A stretch of 64,000 nt of DNA. Source: Eubacterium sp. AB3007 (GTDB taxonomy: Bacteria; Bacillota; Clostridia; Peptostreptococcales; Anaerovoracaceae). Positions within the stretch are counted from its first letter, which is position 1; each line of letters opens with the position of its first letter. Positions 1 to 13,280 of this stretch are shown here, piece by piece. The stretch is from assembly GCF_000688015.1 (NCBI RefSeq), contig NZ_JIAD01000001.1:1-64000 (forward strand). Reading direction: 5' to 3'. The position numbers were made by a program, and so were the translations under genes. The notes under the pieces are model-generated. The model made no database searches, was not told where the DNA came from, and saw nothing but the letters and a program-made list of their open reading frames with translations.

Positions 1-2829
1 GGTCTGGCGGACAGACTGGTAGACGTCGTTGCCGCAGAGGACGTCATCGATCCCAACACCGGAGAGATCCTGGTGGAGAGTGGCGAGCGGATCAGCAGAG
101 CGATGGGTAAGGTCATCGAGAATGCCGGCGTCCATCACGTAGATGTATACGGCAAGAACGATACTGATGCAGTGACGAGAGTCATCGGCAGCCAGTTCGT
201 TGACATCCGTCAGTATGTCGACTTTGAGCCCAAGGACATCCGTCTCCCGGACAAGGTTTTCTATCCTGTCCTGAAGGAGATCCTGGACGAGGGACTCGAG
301 GGAGATGCGTTGAAGAACGCATGCAGAGTCAGAAGAGACGAACTGTCTCCCAAGCACATCATCATGCCGGACATCATTGCATCTGTGAGTTATATCCTCA
401 ACCTGCCTTACGGTATCGGCAGTGTGGATGATATCGACCATCTGGGCAACAGAAGACTCCGTACAGTCGGAGAACTTCTGCAGAATCAGGTCCGTATCGG
501 TCTTTCCAGAATGGAGAGAGTGATCAGAGAACGGATGACGACCCAGAACAATGAGGATGCCAGCCCGCAGGATCTGATGAACATCCGTCCGGTGACGGCT
601 GCCATCAAGGAATTCTTCGGAAGTTCCCAGCTGTCTCAGTTCATGGATGCCAACAATCCACTGTCGGAACTGACCCATAAGAGAAGACTGTCTGCGCTGG
701 GTCCTGGAGGACTTTCCAGAGAGAGAGCCGGATTCGAAGTCAGAGATATCCATCAGTCTCATTACGGCAGAATGTGCCCGATCGAGACTCCAGAAGGTCC
801 AAACATTGGCCTGATCGGTTCGCTGACCACCTATGGTGTGATCAACGAGTATGGTTTCATAGAGACTCCGTACCGGATCGTAGATAAGGAGAACCACAGA
901 GTCACCGATGAGATCAAGTATTTCACGGCCGACGAGGAAGAGCTCCTCATCATCGCGCAGGCCAACGAGCCGTTGACCGAGGACGGCCACTTCCAGAACG
1001 AGAAGGTGGCTGCCAGAGGTGTTGGCGGAGAGATCGCCATGTTCCCGCGGGATCGCGTGGATCTGATGGACGTCTCGCCGAAGCAGGTAGTATCTGTGGC
1101 GACGGCGATGATCCCGTTCCTGGAGAACGACGACGCCAACCGTGCGCTGATGGGATCCAACATGCAGCGTCAGGCGGTTCCTCTTCTTGTGACCGAGGCG
1201 CCTTACGTAGGTACCGGCATTGAATACAAAGCCGCCAGAGACTCTGGTGTCGTCGTGCTGGCCAAGCACTCCGGTACAGTAGAGTTTGTGGATGCCAAGG
1301 AGATCCGCATTCGCAGAGATGACAATAACGAGCTGGAGAAGTACTCCCTGCTGAAGTTCAGAAGATCCAATCAGGGTACCTGTATCAACCAGCGTCCGAT
1401 CGTTTCCCACGGGGAACACATTGAGGAGGGCGAGGTCATTGCGGACGGTCCTTCTACCGATCTGGGCGAGATCGCACTCGGAAAGAACCTGCTCATTGGG
1501 TTCATGACCTGGGAAGGGTATAACTACGAGGATGCGATCATCCTGAACGAGAAACTGATCATGAATGATGTGCTCACCTCGCTGCACATCGTGGAGTACG
1601 AGGCAGAGGCGCGTGTCACCAAACTGGCCCCAGAGGAGATCACCAGAGATATTCCTAATGTGGGAGAAGAAGCGTTGCGCAACCTGGACGAGGATGGAAT
1701 CATCCGCATCGGTGCAGAGGTTTCCTCCGCGGATATCCTGGTCGGAAAGGTCACTCCAAAGGGAGAGAATGACCTTTCCTCAGAAGAGAAGCTTCTCAGA
1801 GCAATCTTCGGCGAAAAGGCAAGAGAAGTCAGAGACACCTCCCTGAAGGTACCTCACGGTGAGCAGGGAATCGTCGTTGACGTGAAGGTCTTCTCCAGGG
1901 AAAACAAAGACGAACTGCCGCCGGGAGTCACCAAGGCAGTCAGAGTCTACATCGCTACCAAGAGAAAGATCCAGGTAGGAGACAAGATGGCGGGACGTCA
2001 CGGAAACAAGGGCGTCATCTCCAGGATCCTGCCGGAAGAGGATATGCCGTTCCTGGACGACGGAACTCCGCTGCAGGTCATGCTGAACCCGCTGGGCGTT
2101 CCTTCCAGAATGAACGTTGGACAGGTCCTGGAAGTGCATCTGGGACTGGCCGCCAAGAAGAAAGGCTGGTACATCTCCACACCGGTATTCGACGGTGCGA
2201 CCGAGAAGGACATCCGTCAGATGCTGGTCGAGTGTGGCTATGATGAGACCGGAAAGCTGCGTCTGCGTGACGGACGTACCGGTGAGTATTTCGACAAGCC
2301 GGTCACCGTTGGATACATGTACATGCTGAAGCTGCACCACATGGTCGACGACAAGATCCATGCCAGAAGTACCGGTCCGTACTCCATGGTCACCCAGCAG
2401 CCGCTGGGAGGCAAGGCGCAGTTCGGCGGACAGCGTTTCGGAGAGATGGAGGTATGGGCGCTGGAGGCATACGGCGCTGCATACACGCTGCAGGAGATCC
2501 TGACCGTGAAGTCCGATGACATCACAGGACGTATCAAGACCTACGAGGCCATCGTGAAGGGCGAGAATATCCAGGAGCCTGGCATTCCGGAATCCTTCAA
2601 GGTGCTGATCAAGGAACTGCAGTCGCTGGCACTGGATGTGAGAGTCCTCTCTGAAAATGACGAGGAAATCTCGCTGAAGGATATGTCCGAGTATGAAGAA
2701 CCCTCCAATGCCACCAGAGATATGATGGACATGAAGCCAGAACTCAGAGATGAGAATGAGCTTTTCGAGGCTGGCTATACAGAGGACGAAGACGGAGACT
2801 ACGACAACGATTCGCCTGTTGCAGAGTAA
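1..2829 (+). CDS. rpoB: RNA polymerase beta subunit (5' end outside window)
   Basis: Beta subunit of DNA-dependent RNA polymerase. The frame is open from base 1, so the N-terminal part (probably about 250-300 residues by family length) lies upstream; 942 residues remain. The rifampicin region is visible at about residues 206-240 ([10 protein letters not shown], then [13 protein letters not shown]). The residues usually changed in resistant mutants (Asp of QFMD, His of THKRR, Ser of RRLSALG) are wild type. The [13 protein letters not shown] block and the C-terminal [21 protein letters not shown] block are also present. The C-terminus is acidic. rpoC starts 16 bases after the stop, so the two are cotranscribed. 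Confidence 0.98.
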   Translation, partial: GLADRLVDVVAAEDVIDPNTGEILVESGERISRAMGKVIENAGVHHVDVYGKNDTDAVTRVIGSQFVDIRQYVDFEPKDIRLPDKVFYPVLKEILDEGLEGDALKNACRVRRDELSPKHIIMPDIIASVSYILNLPYGIGSVDDIDHLGNRRLRTVGELLQNQVRIGLSRMERVIRERMTTQNNEDASPQDLMNIRPVTAAIKEFFGSSQLSQFMDANNPLSELTHKRRLSALGPGGLSRERAGFEVRDIHQSHYGRMCPIETPEGPNIGLIGSLTTYGVINEYGFIETPYRIVDKENHRVTDEIKYFTADEEELLIIAQANEPLTEDGHFQNEKVAARGVGGEIAMFPRDRVDLMDVSPKQVVSVATAMIPFLENDDANRALMGSNMQRQAVPLLVTEAPYVGTGIEYKAARDSGVVVLAKHSGTVEFVDAKEIRIRRDDNNELEKYSLLKFRRSNQGTCINQRPIVSHGEHIEEGEVIADGPSTDLGEIALGKNLLIGFMTWEGYNYEDAIILNEKLIMNDVLTSLHIVEYEAEARVTKLAPEEITRDIPNVGEEALRNLDEDGIIRIGAEVSSADILVGKVTPKGENDLSSEEKLLRAIFGEKAREVRDTSLKVPHGEQGIVVDVKVFSRENKDELPPGVTKAVRVYIATKRKIQVGDKMAGRHGNKGVISRILPEEDMPFLDDGTPLQVMLNPLGVPSRMNVGQVLEVHLGLAAKKKGWYISTPVFDGATEKDIRQMLVECGYDETGKLRLRDGRTGEYFDKPVTVGYMYMLKLHHMVDDKIHARSTGPYSMVTQQPLGGKAQFGGQRFGEMEVWALEAYGAAYTLQEILTVKSDDITGRIKTYEAIVKGENIQEPGIPESFKVLIKELQSLALDVRVLSENDEEISLKDMSEYEEPSNATRDMMDMKPELRDENELFEAGYTEDEDGDYDNDSPVAE

Positions 2830-2845
2830 CATGGGAGGTAAATCT

Positions 2846-5800
2846 GTGGATCAGAACAGAAGCGCAAAAGAAAACATTGAGTTGAACAGATTTGAATCAT
2901 TGCAGATCAAGCTTGCTTCGACTGACAAGATCGTAAACGAGTGGTCCTGTGGCGAAGTCACAAAGCCTGAGACCATCAACTACAGAACGCAGAAGCCGGA
3001 ACCAGACGGATTGTTCTGTGAGCGCATCTTCGGACCGACTAAGGACTGGGAATGCCACTGCGGAAAATACAAGAAGAGCAACAACAAGGGACACGTCTGC
3101 GAACGCTGCGGCGTGCTGATCACCAAGGCGAAGGTGAGAAGAGAGCGTATGGGACACATCGCTCTTGCCGCACCGGTTTCCCACATCTGGTATTATAAGG
3201 GAATCCCCTCCAGAATGGGACTGGTGTTGGATATGACCCCCGGAAGCCTGGATGTTGTGCTGTACTTCGGTGGATATGTCGTTCTGGATCCCGGTGATCC
3301 GGATGTCACCGGCCTGTATGAGAAGAAGATTCTTCGTGAGGACGAATACAGAGCTCTGAAGGAACAGTTTGGAAACCAGTTCCGTGCTGCCATGGGTGCA
3401 GAAGCCATTCGTGAGCTCCTGGCCAAGATCGACCTGGATGAACTCAGTACCACCCTCAGAGAGACTCTGAAGAAATCCACCGGCCAGAAAAAGCTTCGGA
3501 TCATCCGTCGCCTGGAGGTCGTGGAGGCTCTCCGTCTGTCTGGAAACAGACCGGAGTGGATGATCCTGGAAGCGGTTCCTGTTATCCCTCCAGATCTGAG
3601 ACCGATGGTTCAATTGGATGGCGGCCGGTTCGCCACTTCCGACCTGAATGACCTTTATAGAAGAGTCATCAACAGAAACAACCGTCTGAAGAAGCTCCTG
3701 GAACTGGGAGCTCCCGAGATTATCGTCAGAAACGAGAAGAGAATGCTGCAGGAGGCAGTGGACTCCCTCATCGATAACGGCAGACGCGGCAAGGCCGTCA
3801 CCGGCCCGGGGGGAAGAGCCCTGAAGTCCCTGTCCGACATGCTGAAGGGTAAGCAGGGAAGATTCAGACAGAACCTACTTGGTAAACGTGTCGATTACTC
3901 TGGCCGTTCCGTAATCGTTGTCGGACCGGAACTGAAATTCTATCAGTGCGGCCTGCCAAAGAGAATGGCACTGGAACTGTTCAAGCCTTTCATCATGAAG
4001 GAACTGGTAGAGCAGGGACACGCCCACAACATCAAGGGCGCCAAGCGCATGGTCGAGCATGTGGAGAAGGCAGTCTGGGACGTGCTGGAGGATGTGATCA
4101 AGGAGCATCCGGTCATGCTGAATCGTGCTCCGACATTGCATAGACTGGGTATCCAGGCCTTTGAGCCGGTGCTGGTTGAGGGTAAGGCCATCAAGCTGCA
4201 TCCGCTGGCTTGTACCGCGTTCAATGCAGACTTCGATGGTGACCAGATGGCTGTCCACGTTCCTCTCTCTGTAGAGGCACAGGCAGAGGCCAGATTCCTG
4301 ATGTTGTCTGTGAACAACATTCTGGCACCTAAGGATGGATCGCCAATCACCACTCCGACCCAGGATATGATCCTGGGGGCCTACTACCTGACCTATCCGG
4401 GCAATGCCAAGCGTGTGGTAGACGGGAAGACCCAGTACGAGACAGATGAGTTCAAGGATCCGAAAGTGGTGGAGAAGCTTGCTGAGGGCGGTTATGAGCG
4501 TATCCCTGAGAAGGGCGATGGCAAGGTGTTTACCGACATCGATGAGATGCTCATGGCTTACCAGAACGGTGTGGTCGGTATCCATGCCAGAGTCAAGGTG
4601 CGTCTGTTCCTGGAGAACGACACCAGGGGCAGACTGGTGGAATCCACTGTCGGAAGGTTTATTTATAACCAGGGAATTCCTCAGGATATCGGCTTTGTGG
4701 ACAGAGAGAAGGATCCTTATTCGCTGGAAGTCGACTTTGTCTGCGGAAAGAAAGCCCTGGGCAAGATCATCGACAAGTGCTACAAGACACATGAAAACAC
4801 CGGCACCGTGCTGATGCTGGACTACATCAAGTCCATGGGATACAAGTATTCCACCAAGGCGGCTGTCAGCATCGGTATCGATGACATGAAGATTCCGGAC
4901 AACAAGTGGGAGATCGTTGAGAAGGCACAGGCAGAGGTTGACGCTTTTGAGCGGGCATACAGAATGGGTCTTGCCTCTGAGGCAAACCGTCTGGATCACC
5001 TGTCCAAGACCTGGAAGGCAGCTACCGAAGAGGTCGCTGATGCGCTGATGGAATCTCTGGAGCCAGACAACAACCTGAACATCATGGCCACCTCCGGTGC
5101 GCGAGGCAGTAAGGACCAGATCAAGCAGATCGGTGGTATCCGAGGTCTGATGGGTACAGCGACTGGTAAGACCGTCGAGATTCCTATCAAGGCAAACTTC
5201 CGTGAAGGCTTGTCCATCCTGGAGTATTTCATCTCCTCCAACGGTGCCCGTAAGGGACTGGCAGATACGGCGCTGCGTACCGCAGACTCCGGTTATCTGA
5301 CCAGAAGACTGGTAGACGTTTCTCACAACGTGATCGTCAGAGAGTATGACTGTGGTACCACCGCAGGTGTGGAAGTATCCGCTTTCCGCGAGCGCGGAGA
5401 GAACGAGGACAACATCCTGGAATCTCTCCATGAGCGTATCGCTGGTAGAACCTCTGTGGAGGACGTGGTAGATCCGCGTACAGGTGAAGTCATCGTGGAG
5501 AGAAACGAGCTGATCTCCGATGATCAGGCGAAGGCGATCGAGGAAGCCGGTATCCAGTCCGTCAAGATCCGTTCGGTCATGACCTGCAGCAGTCGCTCCG
5601 GTGTCTGCGCCAAGTGTTACGGTCGTAACCTGGGAACCGGAGAGGAAGTCAACATCGGTGAGTCTGTTGGTATCACCGCGGCACAGTCCATCGGTGAGCC
5701 GGGTACACAGCTGACCATGAGAACCTTCCATACCGGCGGTGTTGCCGGAAGCGATATCACCCAGGGTCTGCCGAGAGTCGAGGAGTTGTTCGAGGCTCGT

Positions 5801-6739
5801 AAGCCGAAGGGACTTGCAGAGATCTGTGAGGCAGACGGCGTGGTTGAGACCATCGAGGCCAGAACAGACAACAAGACAAACGTCGTTGTCCTGGGGGATG
5901 ATGGTGAGAGGAAGACTTACCAGGTTCCGTATGGTGCCAAGCTGGCCGTCAAGGTCGGAAGCCGTGTAGAAGCCGGCGGCAACATCTCCAGTGGTCCGCT
6001 GAACCCGCATGACATCTTCAAACTGAAGGGCGTCAGTGGCGTCTATGACTACCTGCTGATGGAAGTACAACGCGTATACAAGAGCCAGGGTGTAGATATC
6101 AACGACAAGCACATCGAGATCATTGTCAGCCAGATGCTGAGCAAGTTCAAGGTGAACGATCCGGGAGACACTGATCTCCTTCCGGGAGGCAATTACAACG
6201 CTCTGGAGATTGAGGAAGCGAACCAGAAGGCAGTGGAGAATGGCGGTGAGCCGGCAGAGGCAGAGCAGCTGCTGCTGGGAATCACCAAGGCTGCGCTGGC
6301 CACCAATTCCTTCCTGTCGGCAGCCTCCTTCCAGGAGACCACCCGTGTTCTGACGGATGCAGCCATCAAGGGCAAGACAGACCGTCTGCAGGGACTGAAG
6401 GAGAACGTCATCATCGGTAAGCTGATTCCGGCGGGAACCGGTTTGAAGCGCTACAAGAGCGTGGAGGTGGACTACGGCGAAAACACCGAGTACATGGCAT
6501 CTTTCAAGAAAAAGCCAAAGAACACCGAGAACGTACGGTTCGATTCCAGCAAGCCTGAGTCAAGACATGACTACAGTGTGGATGAGCCTGAGGAACTCGA
6601 TCTTACTCCGAATTTTGTACCTGTGACCGATGAGGTGATCGAAGAGACTCCAGATCTGGTGGAAGTTGACGATATGAAACCAGAAGAAGTGTTCGACGAA
6701 TCCGCGGAGGTCGTAGAGACAGAAGAAGAAACCGAATAG
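2846..6739 (+). CDS. rpoC: RNA polymerase beta' subunit
   Basis: Beta' subunit, which carries the Mg2+-binding catalytic aspartates of RNA polymerase ([12 protein letters not shown], near residue 460). The N-terminal zinc-binding cysteines are visible (CHCGKY...CERCG), as is the second Cys group in the C-terminal half ([13 protein letters not shown]). I chose GTG at 2846 because GGGAGG (2833-2838) lies seven bases upstream; the in-frame ATG at 2831 overlaps that ribosome binding site. The product is 1297 residues. It ends in an acidic tail of about 60 residues rich in Glu and Asp, which looks like a lineage-specific extension. Confidence 0.97.
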   Translation: MDQNRSAKENIELNRFESLQIKLASTDKIVNEWSCGEVTKPETINYRTQKPEPDGLFCERIFGPTKDWECHCGKYKKSNNKGHVCERCGVLITKAKVRRERMGHIALAAPVSHIWYYKGIPSRMGLVLDMTPGSLDVVLYFGGYVVLDPGDPDVTGLYEKKILREDEYRALKEQFGNQFRAAMGAEAIRELLAKIDLDELSTTLRETLKKSTGQKKLRIIRRLEVVEALRLSGNRPEWMILEAVPVIPPDLRPMVQLDGGRFATSDLNDLYRRVINRNNRLKKLLELGAPEIIVRNEKRMLQEAVDSLIDNGRRGKAVTGPGGRALKSLSDMLKGKQGRFRQNLLGKRVDYSGRSVIVVGPELKFYQCGLPKRMALELFKPFIMKELVEQGHAHNIKGAKRMVEHVEKAVWDVLEDVIKEHPVMLNRAPTLHRLGIQAFEPVLVEGKAIKLHPLACTAFNADFDGDQMAVHVPLSVEAQAEARFLMLSVNNILAPKDGSPITTPTQDMILGAYYLTYPGNAKRVVDGKTQYETDEFKDPKVVEKLAEGGYERIPEKGDGKVFTDIDEMLMAYQNGVVGIHARVKVRLFLENDTRGRLVESTVGRFIYNQGIPQDIGFVDREKDPYSLEVDFVCGKKALGKIIDKCYKTHENTGTVLMLDYIKSMGYKYSTKAAVSIGIDDMKIPDNKWEIVEKAQAEVDAFERAYRMGLASEANRLDHLSKTWKAATEEVADALMESLEPDNNLNIMATSGARGSKDQIKQIGGIRGLMGTATGKTVEIPIKANFREGLSILEYFISSNGARKGLADTALRTADSGYLTRRLVDVSHNVIVREYDCGTTAGVEVSAFRERGENEDNILESLHERIAGRTSVEDVVDPRTGEVIVERNELISDDQAKAIEEAGIQSVKIRSVMTCSSRSGVCAKCYGRNLGTGEEVNIGESVGITAAQSIGEPGTQLTMRTFHTGGVAGSDITQGLPRVEELFEARKPKGLAEICEADGVVETIEARTDNKTNVVVLGDDGERKTYQVPYGAKLAVKVGSRVEAGGNISSGPLNPHDIFKLKGVSGVYDYLLMEVQRVYKSQGVDINDKHIEIIVSQMLSKFKVNDPGDTDLLPGGNYNALEIEEANQKAVENGGEPAEAEQLLLGITKAALATNSFLSAASFQETTRVLTDAAIKGKTDRLQGLKENVIIGKLIPAGTGLKRYKSVEVDYGENTEYMASFKKKPKNTENVRFDSSKPESRHDYSVDEPEELDLTPNFVPVTDEVIEETPDLVEVDDMKPEEVFDESAEVVETEEETE

Positions 6740-6768
6740 TCATCTGCCATCATCGGCAGTCAATGAGA

Positions 6769-6814
6769 GGCTGCTGCACAAAGCATCGTTTGCTGCGTGC
6801 GGCGGCCTTGTTTT
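6769..6814 (+). terminator. Rho-independent terminator after rpoC
   Basis: A 17-base stem (6769-6785 with 6791-6807, two mismatches, two G-U pairs) closes a five-base loop and is followed by TTGTTTT. It separates rpoBC from rpsL, which has its own promoter. Confidence 0.75.
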
Positions 6815-6836
6815 CACAATCCGCAAGAAAAAACAG

Positions 6837-6865
6837 TTGCATTCCGCCGCTGTGTATGGTAAACT
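6837..6865 (+). promoter_or_regulatory. Promoter for rpsL-rpsG-fusA-tuf
   Basis: TTGCAT (6837-6842), a 17-base spacer and TAAACT (6860-6865), preceded by TGG (extended -10). It lies just after the rpoC terminator and about 90 bases before the rpsL start. Confidence 0.65.
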
Positions 6866-6957
6866 ATCTGATAGTTGCCGTCTAACCCGGCCCTGGACGT
6901 AAACAGGGTCACTTTGGATGTCAGCAATATATCATTTTATGAAGAAAGGAGAAACGA

Positions 6958-7374
6958 ATGCCTACTATCAATCAGTTAGTACGTCAGGGCAGAACCAGCT
7001 CGGTCAAGAAATCCGATGCACCTGCACTGGGTAAGGGAATGAACTCACTGAGAAGAGTTTCTACAGATCAGAGCTCTCCGCAGAAGAGAGGCGTCTGCAC
7101 CTCTGTAAAGACCGTCACTCCGAAGAAGCCGAATTCCGCGCTCAGAAAGGTCGCAAGGGTTCGTCTGACCAACGGAATCGAAGTTACCGCTTACATTCCG
7201 GGAATCGGACACAATCTGCAGGAGCACAGTGTCGTCCTCATCAGAGGCGGCAGAGTCAAGGACCTCCCTGGTGTGAGATATCACATCATCAGAGGAACTC
7301 TGGACACAGCCGGTGTTTCCGACAGAGGCCAGGCTCGTTCCAAGTACGGTGCCAAGCGTCCTAAGAAAAAATAA
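6958..7374 (+). CDS. rpsL: 30S ribosomal protein S12
   Basis: Decoding-centre protein of the small subunit, 138 residues, normal for Bacillota. The conserved [11 protein letters not shown] and the [14 protein letters not shown] segments are present, with lysines in the two positions usually mutated to streptomycin resistance, so it reads as wild type. AAAGGAG lies seven bases before the ATG. It is the first gene of the str operon here. The small L7Ae-like gene often found between rpoC and rpsL in Bacillota is absent. Confidence 0.97.
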   Translation: MPTINQLVRQGRTSSVKKSDAPALGKGMNSLRRVSTDQSSPQKRGVCTSVKTVTPKKPNSALRKVARVRLTNGIEVTAYIPGIGHNLQEHSVVLIRGGRVKDLPGVRYHIIRGTLDTAGVSDRGQARSKYGAKRPKKK

Positions 7375-8165
<791 letters not shown>

Positions 8166-8180
8166 GAAACGAGGTAAGCA

Positions 8181-10250
8181 ATGGCAGGTAGAGAATTTTC
8201 GTTGGAAAAAACGAGAAATATCGGGATCATGGCCCACATCGATGCGGGCAAAACGACTACCACGGAGCGTATCCTCTTCTATACCGGTAAGACGCACAAG
8301 ATCGGGGAGACCCATGATGGTGCGGCACAGATGGACTGGATGGAACAGGAACAGGAGCGTGGTATCACGATTACCTCTGCTGCTACGACCGCACAGTGGA
8401 AAGGTCATAGGATCAATATCATTGACACTCCGGGACACGTTGACTTTACCGTTGAAGTTGAGAGATCACTCAGAGTTCTTGACGGGGCCGTCACCGTGCT
8501 TTGTGCGAAGGGCGGCGTAGAACCTCAGTCCGAGACAGTCTGGAGACAGGCAGAAGGATATGGCGTACCCAGAATGATCTTCGTAAACAAGATGGACATC
8601 ATGGGTGCGGACTTTTTCCGAGTCGTAGATATGGTGAAGGACAGACTGAAGGCGAATGCCGTACCTGTCCAGTTGCCGATTGGTAAGGAAGAGAATTTCA
8701 AGGGAATCATCGACCTTATCACAATGAAAGCAGAGGTTTACGAAGACGAGCTGGGCACCAAGATCGACGAGGAGTCGATTCCGGAAGATATGCTCGAGCT
8801 CGCAGAGGAATGGAGAGAGAAGATGTTGGAGTCCGTTGCGGAGTCCGACGAAGATCTCATGATGAAATTCCTCGAGGGCGAAGAACTGACAGAGCAGGAG
8901 ATCAAGGAGACGATTCGTAAGCAGACCATCGCCAACGAGATGGTTCCTGTGATGTGTGGTTCCGCATACAAGAATAAGGGCGTACAGATGCTGCTGGATG
9001 GTATCGTGGATTACATGCCGGCACCGATCGATATCCCGCCAATCAAGGGCGTTGACCCGGATTCTGGCGAGGAGGTCGAGAGAGTGTCCGACGACAAGGA
9101 ACCGTTCTCCGCACTGGCGTTCAAGATCATGGCAGATCCGTATGTAGGAAAGCTGGCATTCTTCCGGGTATACTCCGGAACGCTGGACTCCGGTTCCTAT
9201 GTGTATAACTCCACCAAGGGACACAAGGAAAGGATCGGCCGTATCCTGCAGATGCACGCGAACAAGAGAGAGGAGATTCCCAAGGTCTACTCTGGCGACA
9301 TCGCGGCTGCCGTAGGACTGAAGAATACGACGACAGGCGATACTCTCTGTGACGAGAGTCACGAGGTCATTCTGGAATCCATGGAATTCCCGGATCCTGT
9401 AATTGAGATCGCCATCGAGCCGAAGACTAAAGCCGGCCAGGAGAAGATGGGCGTTGCTCTGGCCAAGCTGGCTGAAGAAGATCCGACATTCAAGACCTAC
9501 ACCAACGAGGAGACAGGACAGACCATCATCGCTGGAATGGGCGAGCTCCATCTGGAGATCATCGTGGACAGACTGCTCCGTGAGTTCAAGGTTGAGGCGA
9601 ATGTTGGAAAACCGCAGGTATCCTACAAGGAGACCATTACAGGAACTGCTGATGTGGACCACAAGTACGCCAAGCAGTCAGGTGGCCATGGACAGTATGG
9701 ACATGTCAAGATCAAGGTATACCCGAGAGAGCCGGGCGAAGGATTTGAGTTTGTCAACTCCATCGTCGGAGGTGCGATCCCGAAGGAATACATTGGCCCA
9801 ATCGAGGAAGGAATCAAGTCCGCCATGGAAGTTGGTCCGGTGGCTGGCTACCAGGTAGTGGATGTGGGCGTCGAACTGTACGACGGTTCCTACCACGAGG
9901 TCGACTCCTCCGAGATGGCATTTAAGGTTGCTGCCTCTATGGCATTCCGGGAGGCTGCCAAGAAGGCAAACCCGGTACTGCTTGAGCCTGTATTCAAGGT
10001 AGAGGTGACTGTACCTGAAGAGTACATGGGCGATGTCATTGGCGACATCTCTGGCAGAAGAGGCCGTATCGAAGGCTCCGACATGAACAACGGCGCAGTG
10101 GCCATCCGTGCGATGGTTCCGCTGTCCGAGATGTTCGGATACGCTACAGATCTTCGTTCCCGTACACAGGGACGTGGTATCTATGTCATGCAGTTCGACC
10201 ACTTCGAAAAGCTGCCTGACAACCTGCTTGACAAGGTAAGCACTAAGTAA
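8181..10250 (+). CDS. fusA: Translation elongation factor G
   Basis: GTPase that drives translocation of tRNA and mRNA on the ribosome. 689 residues. G motifs are visible: [15 protein letters not shown] (about 18-32), DTPGHVD (about 81-87) and NKMD (about 135-138). The switch I Thr-rich RGITITSAA and the domain IV sequence [12 protein letters not shown] are present. Position within the str operon supports the canonical EF-G rather than a resistance paralogue. Confidence 0.97.
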   Translation: MAGREFSLEKTRNIGIMAHIDAGKTTTTERILFYTGKTHKIGETHDGAAQMDWMEQEQERGITITSAATTAQWKGHRINIIDTPGHVDFTVEVERSLRVLDGAVTVLCAKGGVEPQSETVWRQAEGYGVPRMIFVNKMDIMGADFFRVVDMVKDRLKANAVPVQLPIGKEENFKGIIDLITMKAEVYEDELGTKIDEESIPEDMLELAEEWREKMLESVAESDEDLMMKFLEGEELTEQEIKETIRKQTIANEMVPVMCGSAYKNKGVQMLLDGIVDYMPAPIDIPPIKGVDPDSGEEVERVSDDKEPFSALAFKIMADPYVGKLAFFRVYSGTLDSGSYVYNSTKGHKERIGRILQMHANKREEIPKVYSGDIAAAVGLKNTTTGDTLCDESHEVILESMEFPDPVIEIAIEPKTKAGQEKMGVALAKLAEEDPTFKTYTNEETGQTIIAGMGELHLEIIVDRLLREFKVEANVGKPQVSYKETITGTADVDHKYAKQSGGHGQYGHVKIKVYPREPGEGFEFVNSIVGGAIPKEYIGPIEEGIKSAMEVGPVAGYQVVDVGVELYDGSYHEVDSSEMAFKVAASMAFREAAKKANPVLLEPVFKVEVTVPEEYMGDVIGDISGRRGRIEGSDMNNGAVAIRAMVPLSEMFGYATDLRSRTQGRGIYVMQFDHFEKLPDNLLDKVSTK

Positions 10251-10323
10251 TCACATTTTCACTCAGGCGCTGCGAGGTGTGGCCCAATGCCCGCCTTCGG
10301 CGCATTACGAAAAGAGGATAAAA

Positions 10324-11517
10324 ATGGCAAAACAGAAATACGAGAGAACCAAGCCGCATATCAACATCGGAACAATTGGTCACGTAGACCATGGTAAGAC
10401 AACTCTGACAGCTGCCATCACCAAGGTACTGCATCAGAGATACAGCCTGGGCGAGAACGTTGAGTTCGACCAGATCGACAAGGCACCGGAAGAGAAGGAA
10501 AGAGGAATCACCATTTCTTCCGCACACGTAGAGTATGAGACCCCGAACAGACACTACGCACACGTAGACTGCCCGGGCCACGCAGACTATGTAAAGAACA
10601 TGATCACCGGAGCAGCGCAGATGGACGGAGCTATCCTGGTAGTAGCTGCAACAGATGGACCGATGCCGCAGACCAGAGAGCACATCCTGCTGTCCAGACA
10701 GGTAGGCGTACCTTACATCATCGTGTTCCTGAACAAGTGTGACATGGTAGATGACGAGGAGCTGCTGGAGCTGGTGGAGATGGAAGTCCGCGAGCTGCTG
10801 ACCGAGTACGAGTTCCCTGGCGATGACACACCGATCATCAAGGGATCCGCGCTGAAGGCACTGGAAGATCCAGCTGGAGAGTGGGGAGACAAGGTTGTCG
10901 AGCTGATGGAAGCCGTAGACGAGTACATCCCCGAGCCGGAGAGAGACAACGACAAGCCGTTCCTGATGCCGGTAGAGGACGTCTTCTCCATCACCGGACG
11001 TGGAACAGTTGCGACCGGAAGAGTAGAGAGAGGAATGCTGAAGGTAGGCGACGAGGTGGAGATCGTTGGACTGTCCGACGAGAAGAGAAAGGTGGTCGTC
11101 ACCGGAGTCGAGATGTTCAGAAAGATCCTGGACCAGGCAGAGACCGGAGACAACATCGGCGCACTGCTGAGAGGCGTACAGAGAACCGAGATCGAGAGAG
11201 GACAGGTTCTGGCAGCACCGGGAACCATCCATCCGCATACACAGTTCAAGGGCCAGGTATACGTACTGAAGAAGGAAGAGGGCGGAAGACACACCCCGTT
11301 CTTCAACGGATACAGACCGCAGTTCTACTTCAGAACAACCGACGTAACCGGCGATCTGAAGCTGCCTGAGGGCACAGAGATGTGCATGCCTGGAGATAAC
11401 GTAGTCATGGAGATCAAGCTGATCACCCCGATCGCGATCGAGGAAGGACTGCGCTTCGCTATCAGAGAAGGTGGAAGAACCGTAGGATCCGGTGTTGTAA
11501 CTGAGATCATCGAGTAA
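10324..11517 (+). CDS. tuf: Translation elongation factor Tu
   Basis: GTPase that delivers aminoacyl-tRNA to the ribosome. 397 residues from ATG 10324 ([17 protein letters not shown]). G1 [10 protein letters not shown] (19-28), G3 DCPGHADY and G4 NKCD are intact. Codon use is strongly biased (AGA, GGA, CTG), as expected for a very highly expressed gene. The 73-base gap after fusA contains a small hairpin around 10288-10308. A strong terminator follows. Confidence 0.98.
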   Translation: MAKQKYERTKPHINIGTIGHVDHGKTTLTAAITKVLHQRYSLGENVEFDQIDKAPEEKERGITISSAHVEYETPNRHYAHVDCPGHADYVKNMITGAAQMDGAILVVAATDGPMPQTREHILLSRQVGVPYIIVFLNKCDMVDDEELLELVEMEVRELLTEYEFPGDDTPIIKGSALKALEDPAGEWGDKVVELMEAVDEYIPEPERDNDKPFLMPVEDVFSITGRGTVATGRVERGMLKVGDEVEIVGLSDEKRKVVVTGVEMFRKILDQAETGDNIGALLRGVQRTEIERGQVLAAPGTIHPHTQFKGQVYVLKKEEGGRHTPFFNGYRPQFYFRTTDVTGDLKLPEGTEMCMPGDNVVMEIKLITPIAIEEGLRFAIREGGRTVGSGVVTEIIE

Positions 11518-11543
11518 GGTTTGCTTCTGTAATTGAGAAATGG

Positions 11544-11569
11544 GGCCGTCGCGGAAGCGACGGCCTTTT
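11544..11569 (+). terminator. Terminator of the str operon
   Basis: Perfect nine-base stem GGCCGTCGC/GCGACGGCC with a GGAA loop, followed by TTTT. Confidence 0.85.
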
Positions 11570-11636
11570 GCGTTAGGACGGGATCGGCAACTACAAAGGC
11601 ATGACCCTTTCAAAAAAATTCTTTTTTTGATATTTA

Positions 11637-11667
11637 TTCAGCATCTGGCGGAGAAATGTGATATAAT
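11637..11667 (+). promoter_or_regulatory. Promoter of the PurF-like gene
   Basis: TGATATAAT at 11659-11667 is a perfect extended -10. The -35 region (TTCAGC, 11639-11644) is weak. Confidence 0.55.
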
Positions 11668-11706
11668 ATCTTCTGTATTTTTCATTTTTGGACGAAAGGA
11701 AGTAGC

Positions 11707-13128
11707 ATGGGCGGATATTTCGGCGTTGCCTCAAAGTCAAGTTGTACCAATGACCTGTTTTTCGGAATCGATTACCATTCCCACCTTGGAACCAGACGTG
11801 GAGGTATGGCAGTCTATAACGAGTTGGATGGATTTCATCGTTCCATTCACAATATCGAGAATGCGCCCTTTAAGAGCAAGTTCGATGGAGACCTTGATGA
11901 ACTGGAAGGCAGTATGGGGATCGGATGTATCTCTGACATGGATCCACAGCCACTGCTGATCCGCTCTCATCACGGAGCCTATGCCATCACTACCGTCGGA
12001 AAGATCAATAACGCAGATCAGCTGATCCGGAGGGCGTATGCCCGGGGCAACAGTCACTTTATGGCTATGAGTGGCGGCAAGATCAACGATACAGAGTTGG
12101 TGGGTGTGATCCTGGATCAGGCGGGCAGCATCGTCGAAGGGCTGCGTCTGGTACAGGAGAACATCGAAGGATCCATGTCCCTGCTCCTTATGACCACCGA
12201 GGGGATCTACGCCATGCGCGACAGATATGGAAGGACGCCCATGGTAATTGGAAAGAAGAAAGGGGCCTACTGCGCTTCCTTTGAAACATCCGCGTTTATC
12301 AATCTGGGATACGAGACTCATTACGAGCTTGGCCCGGGAGAAATCGTTCTCATTACAGCCGATGGCATGGAGAAACTGAGTCCTGCCAGAGAAGAGATGA
12401 AGATATGCACCTTCCTCTGGGTGTATTACGGATTCCCTACCTCCAATTACGAGGGGATCAATGTGGAGGAGATGCGCTACCAGTGCGGGCACATGCTGGC
12501 CAAGCGCGATCAGACCGAAGGCAGGGAACGGCCGGATATCGTAGCCGGTGTGCCTGACAGTGGTATTGCTCATGCGGTGGGCTATGCCAATGAGTCAGGG
12601 ATCCCCTACGCGCGGCCTTTCGTCAAGTATACCCCCACCTGGGCGCGGTCCTTCATGCCCACCAGACAAAGCCAGCGCGAGTTGGTGGCGCACATGAAAC
12701 TTCTGCCCGTGAAGAGCCTGATCGAGAACAAGTCCCTGCTTCTCATCGATGACTCGATCGTGCGGGGGACGCAGCTTGGACAGACCGTGAAATACCTGTA
12801 CGACAGCGGTGCCAAGGAGGTCCACATCCGGCCGGCATGTCCGCCGCTGATGTATGGCTGCAAATACGTCAACTTTTCCAGATCCCGCTCGGAATACGAC
12901 TACATCACCAGACGTGTGATCCGTGATTTTGAGGGCAGCGAAGTCAGCGATGAGGTGCTGGCAGAGTATTCGGATCCGGATAGTCAGAAATACGCTGATA
13001 TGGTAGAGGAGATCCGGAAGAGACTGGATTTCACGTCCCTGGCATTCCAGCGGCTGGATGACCTGATCGAGGCTACCGGGATGGATCCAGACAAACTATG
13101 TACCTACTGTTGGAACGGAAAAGAATAA
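11707..13128 (+). CDS. PurF-like amidophosphoribosyltransferase lacking the N-terminal Cys
   Basis: Amidophosphoribosyltransferase family: glutaminase-type Ntn domain (about 1-240) plus phosphoribosyltransferase domain (about 250-440). The PRPP loop is clear (LLLIDDSIVRGTQ), as are VAGVPDSGIAHA and the FVKYTP segment. The N-terminus reads MGGYFGVASKSSC. Canonical PurF begins M-C-G and the Cys is the glutaminase nucleophile, so here position 2 is Gly. The protein may therefore use free ammonia or have another role. No other purine gene lies nearby; it is monocistronic between two terminators. RBS GAAAGGAAG precedes the ATG. Confidence 0.85.
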   Translation: MGGYFGVASKSSCTNDLFFGIDYHSHLGTRRGGMAVYNELDGFHRSIHNIENAPFKSKFDGDLDELEGSMGIGCISDMDPQPLLIRSHHGAYAITTVGKINNADQLIRRAYARGNSHFMAMSGGKINDTELVGVILDQAGSIVEGLRLVQENIEGSMSLLLMTTEGIYAMRDRYGRTPMVIGKKKGAYCASFETSAFINLGYETHYELGPGEIVLITADGMEKLSPAREEMKICTFLWVYYGFPTSNYEGINVEEMRYQCGHMLAKRDQTEGRERPDIVAGVPDSGIAHAVGYANESGIPYARPFVKYTPTWARSFMPTRQSQRELVAHMKLLPVKSLIENKSLLLIDDSIVRGTQLGQTVKYLYDSGAKEVHIRPACPPLMYGCKYVNFSRSRSEYDYITRRVIRDFEGSEVSDEVLAEYSDPDSQKYADMVEEIRKRLDFTSLAFQRLDDLIEATGMDPDKLCTYCWNGKE

Positions 13129-13156
13129 CAGTACTGGAAGGCTTTGTGAAAACGAG

Positions 13157-13184
13157 AGAGACTGCCGTGAAGCGGTCTCTTTTT
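13157..13184 (+). terminator. Terminator after the PurF-like gene
   Basis: AGAGACTGC/GCGGTCTCT stem (one G-U pair) with a six-base loop, followed by TTTTG. Confidence 0.75.
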
Positions 13185-13221
13185 GTTTTTGAAAAAAAAC
13201 AGAGAATGCACATCCTCTTTG

Positions 13222-13250
13222 TTGACTAACCCTTACAGGAGGAGTAAAAT
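13222..13250 (+). promoter_or_regulatory. Promoter of the polyferredoxin-PFOR-Nfn operon
   Basis: TTGACT (13222-13227), a 17-base spacer and TAAAAT (13245-13250). Confidence 0.65.
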
Positions 13251-13256
13251 TGTATG

Positions 13257-13280
13257 TGGTATGGTGTATACACAATACCA
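13257..13280 (+). promoter_or_regulatory. Near-perfect 24-bp palindrome, candidate operator
   Basis: Arms TGGTAT and ATACCA flank the perfect decamer GTGTATACAC. It starts seven bases after the -10 box, so it covers the likely transcription start of the redox operon and would suit a dimeric repressor. No regulator gene lies beside it. Confidence 0.5.

Noticed and set aside
12595..12872. Minus-strand frames inside the PurF-like gene
   Set aside because: Shadow frames without ribosome binding sites or recognisable domains.
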